Shown here piece by piece: positions 42,946 to 52,146 of a stretch of 52,383 nt of DNA (the stretch's first letter is position 1; every line of letters starts with the position of its first letter). Both the position numbers and the translations under genes were made by a program. This DNA comes from Chitinophagaceae bacterium (GTDB taxonomy: Bacteria; Bacteroidota; Bacteroidia; Chitinophagales; Chitinophagaceae), in the NCBI GenBank assembly GCA_025934485.1, contig JAICXX010000026.1:1-52383 (forward strand). The letters run 5' to 3'. Below the pieces are notes generated by a model. That model saw nothing but the letters and a program-made list of their open reading frames with translations. It made no database searches and was not told the origin of the DNA.

Positions 42946-45538
42946 CCGGATACTTCTCCTCCCCCTTCGCATAAAACCAGAGGATTCGATTCATCAGCTC
43001 ATCATCCCCATCATCCACATCCTTGAACGCCTGCGTGGCGGAGAGCCGCGCATAATTCGCCGCCTTCCCCTTCAACTCGGCAAAAGGCCTGTTCATCCGA
43101 TCCAAAGGGATCCTATTCGGCACAAACGTATACGTATAAGAAGACTTTTGAGAAGAAAAACAGTCGAATAACGGCAACGCCGTAGCGTCGATCACATTCA
43201 TCGGCGGGATACCAAGGATCTGCTCGATCGTCCGCACCATACCCGTCTGGTTGTAATTCGTATGGACCGGCTGACCTAACACGCTATAGGGACTGATGAC
43301 GAGACCCGTCGTCCGGTAAGACGAGATATGATCCCACCCGCTCTGCGAATCGTCTTCGGTGACAAAGATCACCGTGCTGTCCCAGAAACGGCTATGGGTA
43401 ACCGCATCGACGATGCGCCCCAGGGCAAGATCGTTGTCGGCGACCATGGCCTGCGGCACCGGGAACGAAGGCGACATACCCGCCGTATGATCGTCAGGCA
43501 GCGAAAGTTCCATGAAATCGGGGAGCAACCCACCAGGTGCTCGCCCAATACTGTCCAGGTCATGGATAAAGATATCCGCTCGCAGCTGATCCGTAAACAC
43601 CAGGTTATCGCAATCGGGGTACGCCGGCGAGATCACCGGCCTGATCCGTGCGATCGTCGTCACATCGGAAAAACCCTGATCCGCATGATCCTGCCAGCCC
43701 TTATAGATATCGCCCCATTTCAACGAGTGATCATACTTCGTCGTACAGGCCTCACCATAGATACGCACCGTTTTGCCATGATCCATAGCGTCATTCCAGA
43801 TGAACCCGTTCTTGTTATACACCAGCGCATCCTCCTGCCGGTGCGGATAGCTCCGGAACCAGGCACGGACCATCTTCTCGACATAGTCGGAGACCATCGC
43901 CCCATCCGTCCATTGATGTCCTTCCGCCGAACACTTCCCCGACGCATAGTAGTTATCCAAAAGAGAGAAAGCACCCACGAGCTTATGCTGATTCGGCGTC
44001 ACACTGTCGCCATAGATACAAAGCTGCGGCATCCCCCGCCCCTGCGCGACATCGCCATAGACCTGATCATAGGTCTTGTTCTCTTTGACGATATAGATCA
44101 CATGCTTGAAGAGGCTGGGCTCCCCGATCCGCTCGGGCACCGGCCGCGGCGCGACATGCTTACGCGCAGGCCTGTTCGTCAATGCCAGCCGGAACATCAG
44201 GCTCTGTTGCTCCACATTCTTTGAATACCTCTTTAGCTCCCGCTCCGAAGGCACCGGGATGATGCTCACCGAAGCCATCTCCTGATGTATGGTATAGGCA
44301 TTAAGCCCCGCAGCGCCCGCACTATATCCCATCACAGGCGAAAGCACCCGCGAACCCTTGGCCTCATTATTGGCGACATACAACGTATCACGCAGTACCA
44401 GCACTCCGCCGGGATACGCCTCAGTAGGAATATACCCGAGAACGCGACGGTCCCGGATGCGGATCACACACACCGCATTGTCAAAGCCATTGGCCACATA
44501 CAGCATGGTCCCGGTAGCATCCGTCGCAACCGCGTTAGGGCTGCTCCCATAATAAGTAACATTACCCGAGAAAAGCCCCACCGGTATAGAATCCACGACC
44601 GCCGCCCGTTGCACATCTACTACACTCACATTATCGCTATTGCCATTACAGATATACAGGAACGCGCTGTCCGGACTGCAAACGATCGCGTTGGGATGAA
44701 GCCCCAGCGGCAATTCGGCCACCGCCGCCCCGCTCCCCAAATCGATCACAGAAAGCGTACCGCGAGCCGTTCCACCGGTCACAGGATTGGTATAGGCGCT
44801 GCCCCAGGGCGTACCGGCATGCTCCAGCGTGGTATCGGTCACCAGCGGCCCCGCCATGTTGGTGACATAGGCTTTTCCACCAACGAGCTTCACCCCATAA
44901 GGTGCCACGCCTGTAGCCGCGGTCCACACGATAGACCTGTCTGGAAAACGTACCTTGATCAACTGGTTGTTCCCATTCAACACCACATACAAAAAAGGCA
45001 CCCCGTCTTCGAACCTGACGGCGATATCGTTAGGCAACGCCGCGGCAGCCGGAGCCACCGCTGGCAGGAATTGCGCAGCGACCTTTCCAAAGGAAGCCCC
45101 ATCCCATTCGGCGACCATCAACGCAGAGGAATGGGTGCTACCCGCACTCCAGGCAATATAGGTCCGGCCCTCATAGACAAAACATTTGATCCCGCAATAC
45201 GTGCTCATCAGCCCCCTGACCGCCGGCAACGAATCTGCAACGAACGTCCAGCGTCGAACGATCTGCTGAGTGGCCATGTCCAGCACCGCGATGCCATAAC
45301 GGTCCTCGATCACGATATGCTGGCTGTCGGGCAACACGGCAAAGTCCAGGGCATGGTTCTCTTGCCGGGGGTCGCCAAAGGTCACTACTTTCCCGGCCGA
45401 TGACAACCATCGGTTATAGGGCATCAACGTAAACGGCCCACCCTGGTGCAGGGTGCTGTCGTCATAAGTCGTACGTTGAGCGAGAATAGAAGCGAAAGGA
45501 GCCACAACCAGGAGTAAAAGCAGCGAGCTTTTGAGCAT
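42923..45538 (-). CDS. Beta-propeller (YncE-like) and phosphoesterase fusion protein
   Basis: An 871-residue exported protein, start at ATG 45538 with signal peptide MLKSSLLLLLVVAPFASILAQ. Residues about 40-420 are YncE-like propeller repeats (GLHPNAIVCSPDSAFLYICNG, DNVSVVDVQRAAVVDSIPVG, NAVATDATGTMLYVANG, GGVLVLRDTLYVANN). From about 470 is an alkaline-phosphatase-superfamily phosphoesterase (PF04185 type): HVIYIVKENKTYDQVYGD, KCSAEGHQWTDGAMVSDY, DNDLALGRIVDAV and VIFVTEDDSQSGWDHI with the metal-binding Asp/His. Probable phosphoesterase of the cell envelope; substrate unknown. It follows the DUF5686 gene by 13 bases. Confidence 0.88.
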   Translation of the reverse strand: MLKSSLLLLLVVAPFASILAQRTTYDDSTLHQGGPFTLMPYNRWLSSAGKVVTFGDPRQENHALDFAVLPDSQHIVIEDRYGIAVLDMATQQIVRRWTFVADSLPAVRGLMSTYCGIKCFVYEGRTYIAWSAGSTHSSALMVAEWDGASFGKVAAQFLPAVAPAAAALPNDIAVRFEDGVPFLYVVLNGNNQLIKVRFPDRSIVWTAATGVAPYGVKLVGGKAYVTNMAGPLVTDTTLEHAGTPWGSAYTNPVTGGTARGTLSVIDLGSGAAVAELPLGLHPNAIVCSPDSAFLYICNGNSDNVSVVDVQRAAVVDSIPVGLFSGNVTYYGSSPNAVATDATGTMLYVANGFDNAVCVIRIRDRRVLGYIPTEAYPGGVLVLRDTLYVANNEAKGSRVLSPVMGYSAGAAGLNAYTIHQEMASVSIIPVPSERELKRYSKNVEQQSLMFRLALTNRPARKHVAPRPVPERIGEPSLFKHVIYIVKENKTYDQVYGDVAQGRGMPQLCIYGDSVTPNQHKLVGAFSLLDNYYASGKCSAEGHQWTDGAMVSDYVEKMVRAWFRSYPHRQEDALVYNKNGFIWNDAMDHGKTVRIYGEACTTKYDHSLKWGDIYKGWQDHADQGFSDVTTIARIRPVISPAYPDCDNLVFTDQLRADIFIHDLDSIGRAPGGLLPDFMELSLPDDHTAGMSPSFPVPQAMVADNDLALGRIVDAVTHSRFWDSTVIFVTEDDSQSGWDHISSYRTTGLVISPYSVLGQPVHTNYNQTGMVRTIEQILGIPPMNVIDATALPLFDCFSSQKSSYTYTFVPNRIPLDRMNRPFAELKGKAANYARLSATQAFKDVDDGDDELMNRILWFYAKGEEKYPASRTPGK

Positions 45539-45551
45539 TATAGTAGATTTA

Positions 45552-48086
45552 TCAATAATCGAACTTAACCTGAAAACGTACTCCATACTGGGGTACATTA
45601 GGGTGGTCAAGATAGGAAAATCGTTCGATAAAATCGACTCGTAACAATTTGAAAATATTGCCAATCGCAAAGCCGGCCTCGATATAGGGCTGATTGCCCA
45701 ACGCAAATGTACTGGTTTGCCCATCGATCAGCGGGAACCGCATCAGCGAGGGGTCCTTCGCAGGATCGTTCTCGGCCCGCAGTCCGCCATACAACACCTT
45801 TGCCGTTAGTATCTCCCGCCATTTCAACCGTTTTAGCAAAGGGATCTTGTTAAAGATGAAACCGTTGAAATGATGTTCGATATCGACCCCCGCATAATGA
45901 TCACTCACGAACTCCAGAAAGTTCATCAGATTATAGGAATCGGGCATATAGATATAGGTCTGGTTGGCAGGCAGGATCTGCAAAAGCGGAAAAGGCAGCT
46001 TTCCCATCACATAGGCGCCGGATAAAGATACATCCGTATACCCAAATGCCGAAAGATAAAAACGCTTAAAGACGCTCAGGTTGAGATCCTCATAGTTATA
46101 CTGGCCCCCAAACAATCCCTTGACACCCGCGATATACTGAAGGCTAAAGATCGGATACTGATTGGGAAAAGGTATCCGGTAAACGCGCCCCTGGTAGAAT
46201 TTCTCATGAGGCGCCCAGCGGATCAGGCCGGAAAACTGCGACGTCACAATGTTTGCCACGGTGTCGCTCACACCACTTTTAGGCTGCACATACGACAAAG
46301 CACCGGTGGGCTGCTGCACCCAGTATTTGAACCCGAAACCATAGGAGAGGTGGTTCGGGAGTTCCTGCAGATAATCCACCCTGAAGATATCATTGTACAA
46401 GTAGATATTGTCGACTCCTCGTTTGAACGAAGATAAAAAGCCATCGTCCTGGACGAACTGCAGTTCCTGCCCCGGTATCTTGACATCATGCTGATAAGTA
46501 GCTTTCAGGTAGTGTTGTGGATACCCCCAATCCGATAGCTTGTTGAAGGAATAGGCAACACCCAGATCGTACTTCCATCGCTGATCGCCGAACCCATAGG
46601 CCCCATAGCCATCGAGCCAGATGCGTTTACTGAACAAAGGCGTGGTTCGGCCGCCCAGCCCCAGCCTGAATCCCTCCACCGGATTAAAACTATAAAAGGT
46701 ATTCACCGGCCCTATCTCCACCGGACCCGCGCTCTTATAGCCCGCAGCTACGAGGTTGATCAGGTCTTTGGTGTGGATAAAAGGACGCAGATGACGCAAG
46801 CTGTCGATATTGGCATATACCCGTGCTTCCCCACCGGTCAAAGGTTCCGACCGGTGTTGTTCCCAATAAGCCGGAGACCTCGACAAGGCGTCGGCGGAAG
46901 GCTCCAAAGAGACAGGCGCTTTAAAAACGCTATCCGGAATGGGCGCACCCGTTTGCAGGTGTGCATACGAGATATATTTCCGCCCATGAATGCCCCTGCT
47001 TTTCGAGGACACCGTAAAGTCGGCGGACGCATCCGAACTTATCCGATAGAAATGACCGCTTGGCGTCTTCACGAATTCCTGCCGGACATGAAAGTTCTTG
47101 ATAAAATTCAGATTGATCCGCTTGCTCAACGTGACGGCAACCCGCTCAACGGCATAATTCCCGTCCAGTGTTATATAGAACATTCCGCGGAGGAGCAAGT
47201 CGTCGGGATTGCGTGGCTGAAAGTTTAGTCGCACCAGCCTCTCCCCGTTGATCGTCACGGTATCGCCCAAAAAGAATTCGTAGTAGGTAGGAGCACTGGC
47301 GGCAAGCGGACTCAGGAACTGGTTCGTAAAAAGCAGGATATTGTTATCATAAATGTCGACATCCGCCAGAAGCGTGTTGACATAGCTGCTCAAGCCTTTC
47401 GTATCCACGAGGTCGCCGTAGTCCACTTTTTTCTCGGCCAGGATATCCTGGCGATGATGCTCGGGTTTCTTCTGATAATAATTATTGGAAAGTTTTTCTT
47501 CGAGATAGATCGGATAGTAACGCGAAGTATCTCCCGCCAATGTATCGGGATGCTCGAATAGGAATTTATAAGGACGAAATAGCTTTTTGTTGAGTTTTGC
47601 GGAGTCTATATCACGCAGACTGATCTCCAGCTTGTCATATTCTTCATAGCTCGCAAAGTCAAAGGACTCCGGCCGGTTATTCTCCTTGTTGGCGATCACC
47701 TTTCGGATCAATTCCACCGCGGGGTTCTCCTTGTTGCGGTACTTTCCGTGCTTGTCCGTCACTACCACCTGCGTCATCTTCTCTACAGCCGGCAGAAGCA
47801 TAACAGTCAGTGTATCCCCATCCGGCCTTAAAGTTTGAGCGGTATAGCCGACCATAGAGACCACCAGGGCAGCGTGTCCCGGCGCCACAGCCATCCTGAA
47901 CCTTCCTGAAGAATCCGTACGGGTACCGCGATGCAGGCCTTTATTGTAAACGCTGGCATTATACAACGGCTCTTGCGTCTGTCCATCCACAACGGTGCCC
48001 GACAAAATGTGCGCTTGACCATAGGAACGATCAACGATCAGAATAAAAACAATAAGTAAACCACAAAACCTGAGCTTTATATCCAT
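45552..48086 (-). CDS. DUF5686 outer-membrane protein with carboxypeptidase-like domain
   Basis: An 844-residue protein. The ATG at 48086 gives signal peptide MDIKLRFCGLLIVFILIVDR; an earlier frame start has no leader. Residues about 28-110 are a carboxypeptidase regulatory-like domain (LSGTVVDGQTQEPLYNASVY, ending in VVVTDKHGKYRNKENPA). The remainder is the DUF5686 part: ELIRKVIANKENN, EEYDKLEISLRDID, and a C-terminal beta-barrel-like region ending YGVRFQVKFDY with terminal aromatic residue, so insertion into the outer membrane is likely. Function of DUF5686 is unknown. It is the first gene of a pair with the propeller/phosphoesterase gene. Confidence 0.88.
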   Translation of the reverse strand: MDIKLRFCGLLIVFILIVDRSYGQAHILSGTVVDGQTQEPLYNASVYNKGLHRGTRTDSSGRFRMAVAPGHAALVVSMVGYTAQTLRPDGDTLTVMLLPAVEKMTQVVVTDKHGKYRNKENPAVELIRKVIANKENNRPESFDFASYEEYDKLEISLRDIDSAKLNKKLFRPYKFLFEHPDTLAGDTSRYYPIYLEEKLSNNYYQKKPEHHRQDILAEKKVDYGDLVDTKGLSSYVNTLLADVDIYDNNILLFTNQFLSPLAASAPTYYEFFLGDTVTINGERLVRLNFQPRNPDDLLLRGMFYITLDGNYAVERVAVTLSKRINLNFIKNFHVRQEFVKTPSGHFYRISSDASADFTVSSKSRGIHGRKYISYAHLQTGAPIPDSVFKAPVSLEPSADALSRSPAYWEQHRSEPLTGGEARVYANIDSLRHLRPFIHTKDLINLVAAGYKSAGPVEIGPVNTFYSFNPVEGFRLGLGGRTTPLFSKRIWLDGYGAYGFGDQRWKYDLGVAYSFNKLSDWGYPQHYLKATYQHDVKIPGQELQFVQDDGFLSSFKRGVDNIYLYNDIFRVDYLQELPNHLSYGFGFKYWVQQPTGALSYVQPKSGVSDTVANIVTSQFSGLIRWAPHEKFYQGRVYRIPFPNQYPIFSLQYIAGVKGLFGGQYNYEDLNLSVFKRFYLSAFGYTDVSLSGAYVMGKLPFPLLQILPANQTYIYMPDSYNLMNFLEFVSDHYAGVDIEHHFNGFIFNKIPLLKRLKWREILTAKVLYGGLRAENDPAKDPSLMRFPLIDGQTSTFALGNQPYIEAGFAIGNIFKLLRVDFIERFSYLDHPNVPQYGVRFQVKFDY

Positions 48087-48207
48087 AGGTCCGGCGCAAA
48101 CTACGACACTTCCGATTACCGGGTTGCCGTTTAACCGATATTTAATTTGCGGGCGCCCAGCCCCAAATCGACCGCCTTGGCCTGGGATTTGCTCGAGTTC
48201 CAATGAC

Positions 48208-48642
48208 ATGCACACTTATTTCTTCGCCATATTGTTAGGCGTCTCCCGGCTTACCGGCATCCGGTCGATCGAAGCCTGGGCCAACCGGTTGTATCGGCAC
48301 AAGCTGGTCTTTACACGTGTCCATGGGGAACATGGTGCAACCGGCATCCGCCTTTCCATCACCGCCTTCAACCCTTCACGGCTCACCCGCATCATCCGCG
48401 ATCTCACCCTGCACTTCCGTGTCGGTGGCACCACGCATATGTTCAGGCTGGCTGATACCAGCGCGGGCACCATCGAAAACTACCGGCTGCCGCCACACAG
48501 CATCTCCAGCTTCTCCTGCGAGGCCTCCCTCGGTGAGCATCCCATCACCGATATCGTCACCATCCACTTTACCTACCTCGACGAAAACAATTTCCGGCAC
48601 CATGTCTGGATAGACGCCCCCGGCCGGTTCCAGCCGCAATAA
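48208..48642 (+). CDS. Hypothetical protein
   Basis: A 144-residue protein from the ATG at 48208 (MHTYFFAILLGVSRLTGIRS). I do not recognise the family. The centre alternates charged and hydrophobic residues in a beta-sandwich-like pattern (HGATGIRLSITAFNPSRLTRIIRDL; DIVTIHFTYLDENNFRHHVWI), with no cleavable signal obvious. A start at 48124 would add 28 residues without recognisable features. The coiled-coil nuclease-like gene follows after 18 bases and the two could be co-transcribed, although a -7-like element lies between them. Confidence 0.65.
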   Translation: MHTYFFAILLGVSRLTGIRSIEAWANRLYRHKLVFTRVHGEHGATGIRLSITAFNPSRLTRIIRDLTLHFRVGGTTHMFRLADTSAGTIENYRLPPHSISSFSCEASLGEHPITDIVTIHFTYLDENNFRHHVWIDAPGRFQPQ

Positions 48643-48657
48643 GTTCCTGTATATTTG
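48628..48657 (+). promoter_or_regulatory. Bacteroidota-type promoter abutting start codon
   Basis: TATATTTG at 48650-48657 is an exact match to the -7 consensus TAnnTTTG. TTC at 48628-48630, 19 bases upstream, matches two of three -33 positions. The ATG at 48661 is only three bases after the -7 element, which would place transcription start at or just inside the start codon. Confidence 0.5.
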
Positions 48658-48660
48658 CCC

Positions 48661-49818
48661 ATGACAACCACAGATACCTCCAACCTCAAAGGGCTCCTGG
48701 AGAATATCCGCACCATGGGCCTTTGGGATCGCCTGTTTGGCTGGAAACGGATCAAAGACCGGCTCATGGCCGCCGCCGCCGATCTGGAACGGCTGCAGGC
48801 CCAAAACAGTTTATTACAGGATAAAACCAGCACCCAGGCCCGCCAAATCGATCTGCTGGATCAAAAGAACGAGCAGCTTGCCGTCGGTCGCAACCAGTTA
48901 GTAGAAGCCAATGCCCAATTGCGCGTCGAGGACGAAAAACGCCGCCAGGAAGTCAACAAACAGCTGGCCACTCTCGAACAATACCAGGATCGTATCCTGG
49001 CCGAACGGGAGTCGGAAAAAGCGCTCATCCATCGTAAAGAATTGGATCGCCTCGAACGGCAAAAATCGACCTGGCGTGATCATGAGGTACTTACGAAGCA
49101 CAGCCTTAAAACGATCTGCAGCCGCCACACCATCGATTACCTCGAAAAGGTCCCCTTCAAAGGCGAACCGGATAACACGGTCTCCATCGGGGCCGAGTTT
49201 ATTGTATTTGATGCAAAAAGTCCACGCGGCGACGACCTGGGCAATTTCCCGAACTATCTGAAGGAGCAGTCGGAAAAAGTAAAGAAATATGCGGGTGAAG
49301 AGGGTGTTAAAAATTGGATCTTTTTCGTCGTTCCCCTGAATACCCTTGAAGTCCTGAAGACCTTTGTTTACCAGTTGGCGGACTACCATGTATTTGTGGT
49401 GACGGTCGACGCCCTCGAACCCATCCTCCTTAGTCTCAAAAAGATCGAAGAATACGAATTCGCCGACCAGCTCAGCCCCGAGGACCGCGAAAATATCTGC
49501 CGCGTACTCGGCAAGTTTGCCCATCTCTCGAAACGTCGCGTCCAGATCGACAGTTATTTCATCAGCCAGTTCATGGAGCTGGCCTACAAATGCGAGAACG
49601 ACCTGCCTCCGGACATGCTCGAAAAGGCCATCGAATTCGAACGCGCCGAAAAGCTCACTCTGCCCCAACCCCGGCGAGGTAAGGCAATCCCCATCGCCGA
49701 CCTCGAAAAGGCCATGGCCAAAGTGCGCCACGACGCCGGCACCAAAGGTATCGCCCCCGAAGACATCAATCTCACGAACAGCCTCAACGACATTCCCCTA
49801 TACAAACCCGAAGACTAA
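48661..49818 (+). CDS. Coiled-coil protein with RmuC-like PD-(D/E)XK nuclease domain
   Basis: A 385-residue cytosolic protein. Residues about 37-140 form a long coiled coil (LERLQAQNSLLQDK, QEVNKQLATLEQY). Residues about 145-300 resemble the RmuC-type nuclease fold: Pro170-Asp171 and then Asp184-x-Lys186 in FIVFDAKSPRGDD make a PD-(D/E)XK pattern, and WIFFVVPLNTLEVLKTFVYQ plus VFVVTVDALEPILLSLKKI fit the RmuC core. The tail is charged (ADLEKAMAKVRHDAG). RmuC family proteins are linked to DNA recombination or inversion control; whether this one is active is unknown. If the promoter at 48650 is used, a downstream ATG at 48715 is an alternative start. Confidence 0.75.
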   Translation: MTTTDTSNLKGLLENIRTMGLWDRLFGWKRIKDRLMAAAADLERLQAQNSLLQDKTSTQARQIDLLDQKNEQLAVGRNQLVEANAQLRVEDEKRRQEVNKQLATLEQYQDRILAERESEKALIHRKELDRLERQKSTWRDHEVLTKHSLKTICSRHTIDYLEKVPFKGEPDNTVSIGAEFIVFDAKSPRGDDLGNFPNYLKEQSEKVKKYAGEEGVKNWIFFVVPLNTLEVLKTFVYQLADYHVFVVTVDALEPILLSLKKIEEYEFADQLSPEDRENICRVLGKFAHLSKRRVQIDSYFISQFMELAYKCENDLPPDMLEKAIEFERAEKLTLPQPRRGKAIPIADLEKAMAKVRHDAGTKGIAPEDINLTNSLNDIPLYKPED

Positions 49819-49863
49819 CCCCTGGCACAACATTTTAATATAGCTGCAGAAAAGAACAAGCAT

Positions 49864-50073
49864 ATGTTGCATAAAGGAAACTACCCCAGCTCTTATCAGC
49901 ACCAGCCAGTCCGGCTTAGGCAAAAAGCCGCGGAAATAGCCAATGATCTGATCGCCAATGGTGTGGACGAAAACAGCGCCGCCGAAACCGGCCTCCGCAA
50001 GGCCCGCGAATTCTTCCTCAACCGGGCCTCAAAAAGCAGCCGCATCAATCCCGATCTTCCGGCATTTCCATAA
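49864..50073 (+). CDS. Small conserved-looking protein, YdaT-like motif
   Basis: A 69-residue protein starting MLHKGNYPSSY. The centre RLRQKAAEIANDLIANGVDENSAAETGLRKAREFF has the pattern KA-x2-IAN-x-L-x3-G-x2-E-x-A seen in short YdaT-type bacterial proteins. It is basic at the end. Function unknown. It lies 45 bases after the coiled-coil gene on the same strand and its stop is four bases from the stop of the convergent histidine kinase gene. Confidence 0.6.
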   Translation: MLHKGNYPSSYQHQPVRLRQKAAEIANDLIANGVDENSAAETGLRKAREFFLNRASKSSRINPDLPAFP

Positions 50074-50077
50074 CGCC

Positions 50078-51325
50078 CTACCACGAAATAGTAAACGAAT
50101 GCCACCCCCCGGCAAAACCATACTGCACCTTCATTTCCGTAGTATCACAAATTTGTTTGATGATCGACAACCCCAACCCATTGTTGTCACTTGCATCGGA
50201 TCGCTTATAAAACCGCCGGAAGATCCTGCTCCCGTCAAGCGCCTCTGTCGCGCCCGTATTGCTCACCCGCAGACTATGTTCCTCGAGCCGGGCATGGATC
50301 TCACCCTCGCTCACATTGTGGCGGATGGCATTGCTGAAGAGATTATTGAGTAAGATATCGAGCAGCTCCCTGTTCGCCGGTATCGAAGCCTCCACCAGCT
50401 CCAGCTTGCAATGCAGGCTTCTCGCATGAAATAGCTCCTGCAGTTGATGCACCTTGTCGCTAACGACGACGTCCATGCGGATATCATCGATGCCGGTGAA
50501 CTGACGGTTGTCGATCTTCGTTAGCAACAACAGCGACTCCTGCAATCGTTTCATCCTGCGCACCGCCGTATATACGCTTTGCACCAGCTCACTCTGACGC
50601 TCGCTCATGCCCTCCTGTACCAGAAGATCCAGGTTCGATCGTACTATCGCCAGCGGCGTCTGCAGCTCATGTGATGCATTTTCGGTGAATTCCCGCAGAT
50701 TCCGGTACTCCTTGCTGGCATTCTCCGCCGCCTGCTTGAAATGCGTATTCATCAGCTGAAACTCCTCGATGTTGGTCTCCGGATACATCGGCTCCGCACC
50801 GCCATCGACCTTAAAAGAACTTATCAGTTCCAAACTCCGGTAAAAAGGTTTCCATATCTTCGAAAGCACCCGGCGGTTCACCAGGATAAAAAAGAACAAC
50901 GTCAACAGGATAGTCACCACCGTGATCTCTACGATCAGGATCGTCAAATGGCGGGTCCCTTCCAGTGGCTGGCTGATCGTCACCAACCACGTCTGCCCAC
51001 TGGCCACCAACGAAAAACTCAACTTCCGCGAGATATGCATCTTCCTCTGCTCAGGTATAAATACCATCGTATTGCTAAGCGAATCGGCTTCGGCAGACCT
51101 ACCCGGTGTAAACGTTATATGTTCATCATCAAAAGCCGTCACCTCCGGCAGTCGCCCATTCGTCTTCACATACGCCTCTATCCGGCTCTTACTCCGCAGC
51201 AGCCCCTTATCCAACTCGCGCTGCAAGGCATGCCGGATAAGAAAATAAGCGCTCACGATCACCACCACAAAAAGCACCATGACGGCGGGAACGATATGCT
51301 TGTAATAACGTGTAGTAAGTTTCAT
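50078..51325 (-). CDS. Sensor histidine kinase
   Basis: A 415-residue membrane kinase. Transmembrane segments at about 10-30 and 128-150 flank a roughly 95-residue periplasmic sensor. Phospho-accepting His219 lies in ENASHELQTPLAIVRSNLDL. The catalytic domain shows the N box (LLNNLFSNAIRHN) and the glycine box (NNGLGLSIIKQI); the G1 box is shortened and reads LRVSNTG, as in many kinases of this group. Its start overlaps the regulator stop by four bases. The arrangement (regulator first, kinase second) is the reverse of the other two-component pair in the window. Confidence 0.94.
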   Translation of the reverse strand: MKLTTRYYKHIVPAVMVLFVVVIVSAYFLIRHALQRELDKGLLRSKSRIEAYVKTNGRLPEVTAFDDEHITFTPGRSAEADSLSNTMVFIPEQRKMHISRKLSFSLVASGQTWLVTISQPLEGTRHLTILIVEITVVTILLTLFFFILVNRRVLSKIWKPFYRSLELISSFKVDGGAEPMYPETNIEEFQLMNTHFKQAAENASKEYRNLREFTENASHELQTPLAIVRSNLDLLVQEGMSERQSELVQSVYTAVRRMKRLQESLLLLTKIDNRQFTGIDDIRMDVVVSDKVHQLQELFHARSLHCKLELVEASIPANRELLDILLNNLFSNAIRHNVSEGEIHARLEEHSLRVSNTGATEALDGSRIFRRFYKRSDASDNNGLGLSIIKQICDTTEMKVQYGFAGGWHSFTISW

Positions 51326-51999
51326 GCGAGCGAGAATTTATACCCCATTCCATGAACGGATTTGATATAATCCGGGCAACCGGCCTCCATCAGTTTCCTG
51401 CGCAGGTTCTTTACATGCGAATAGATAATGTCGAAGCTGTCGGTCATCTCCACCGAAGCCTCCCAAAGATGATCCGCAATCGATTCCTTGGTGACGACCC
51501 TGTTCTTATTGCTCACGAAATACACGAGCAGATCATACTCCTTTCGCGTCAAGCTGAGCTCCGTATCGTCCACCCGGATAGACTTGCACAGCAGATCGAT
51601 CGTCAGCCGGTCGAGGGTGATCACATTCCTGCCGTCGAAAGACCGCCGGCGGATGATCGCATTCACCCTTGCCGAGAGCTCCGCCAAATGAAAAGGCTTG
51701 GTCAGATAATCGTCGGCCCCCAAACCCAGCCCCGCTAACTTGTCATCCAGGGAATTCTTCGCGGAGATGATCACCACCCCATCCGATTCATTCTTTTGCT
51801 TCAGTTCCCGCAACAGCTCGAGCCCACTCCCGTCCGGTAAACCGATATCGAGTACAATGCAATCATAGCTGGCGTGGTCTAATTTGGCCTTGGCCATGGA
51901 AACGGTGGCGACTGTCTCACAGACATACATGCTTTGTAAGAGGTAGCTGCTTATATTCCGGGATAACGAAGGCTCGTCCTCGATAATTAGCACGTTCAA
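51322..51999 (-). CDS. OmpR-family response regulator
   Basis: A 225-residue regulator. Receiver with IIEDE acidic pocket, phospho-accepting Asp51 in IVLDIGLPDGSG, and Lys in YLTKPF; winged-helix domain with LTRKEYDLLVYFVSNKNRVVTKESIADHLWE in parts and SHVKNLRRKL. The start is TTG at 51999 (MNVLIIED); a GTG two codons later is an alternative. It is divergent from the partial gene at 52147, with about 150 bases between. Confidence 0.94.
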   Translation of the reverse strand: MNVLIIEDEPSLSRNISSYLLQSMYVCETVATVSMAKAKLDHASYDCIVLDIGLPDGSGLELLRELKQKNESDGVVIISAKNSLDDKLAGLGLGADDYLTKPFHLAELSARVNAIIRRRSFDGRNVITLDRLTIDLLCKSIRVDDTELSLTRKEYDLLVYFVSNKNRVVTKESIADHLWEASVEMTDSFDIIYSHVKNLRRKLMEAGCPDYIKSVHGMGYKFSLA

Positions 52000-52146
52000 G
52001 CAGGTAAAATTTTAGCAAACATACCAAAATTAAAGAGAATCCCCTAGTGGCCCCGTCGATTCGATTTAATTCACAAAACATCTGCGCTTGGGCGTTCGCC
52101 GGTATCCCAACCCGTTGTTTCTTTGTTCAAGATTAAACGCCATTTT

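Noticed and set aside
44285-45403. Plus-strand frame of 372 codons opposite the propeller gene
   Set aside because: Basic, His/Arg-rich shadow of the beta-propeller coding strand.
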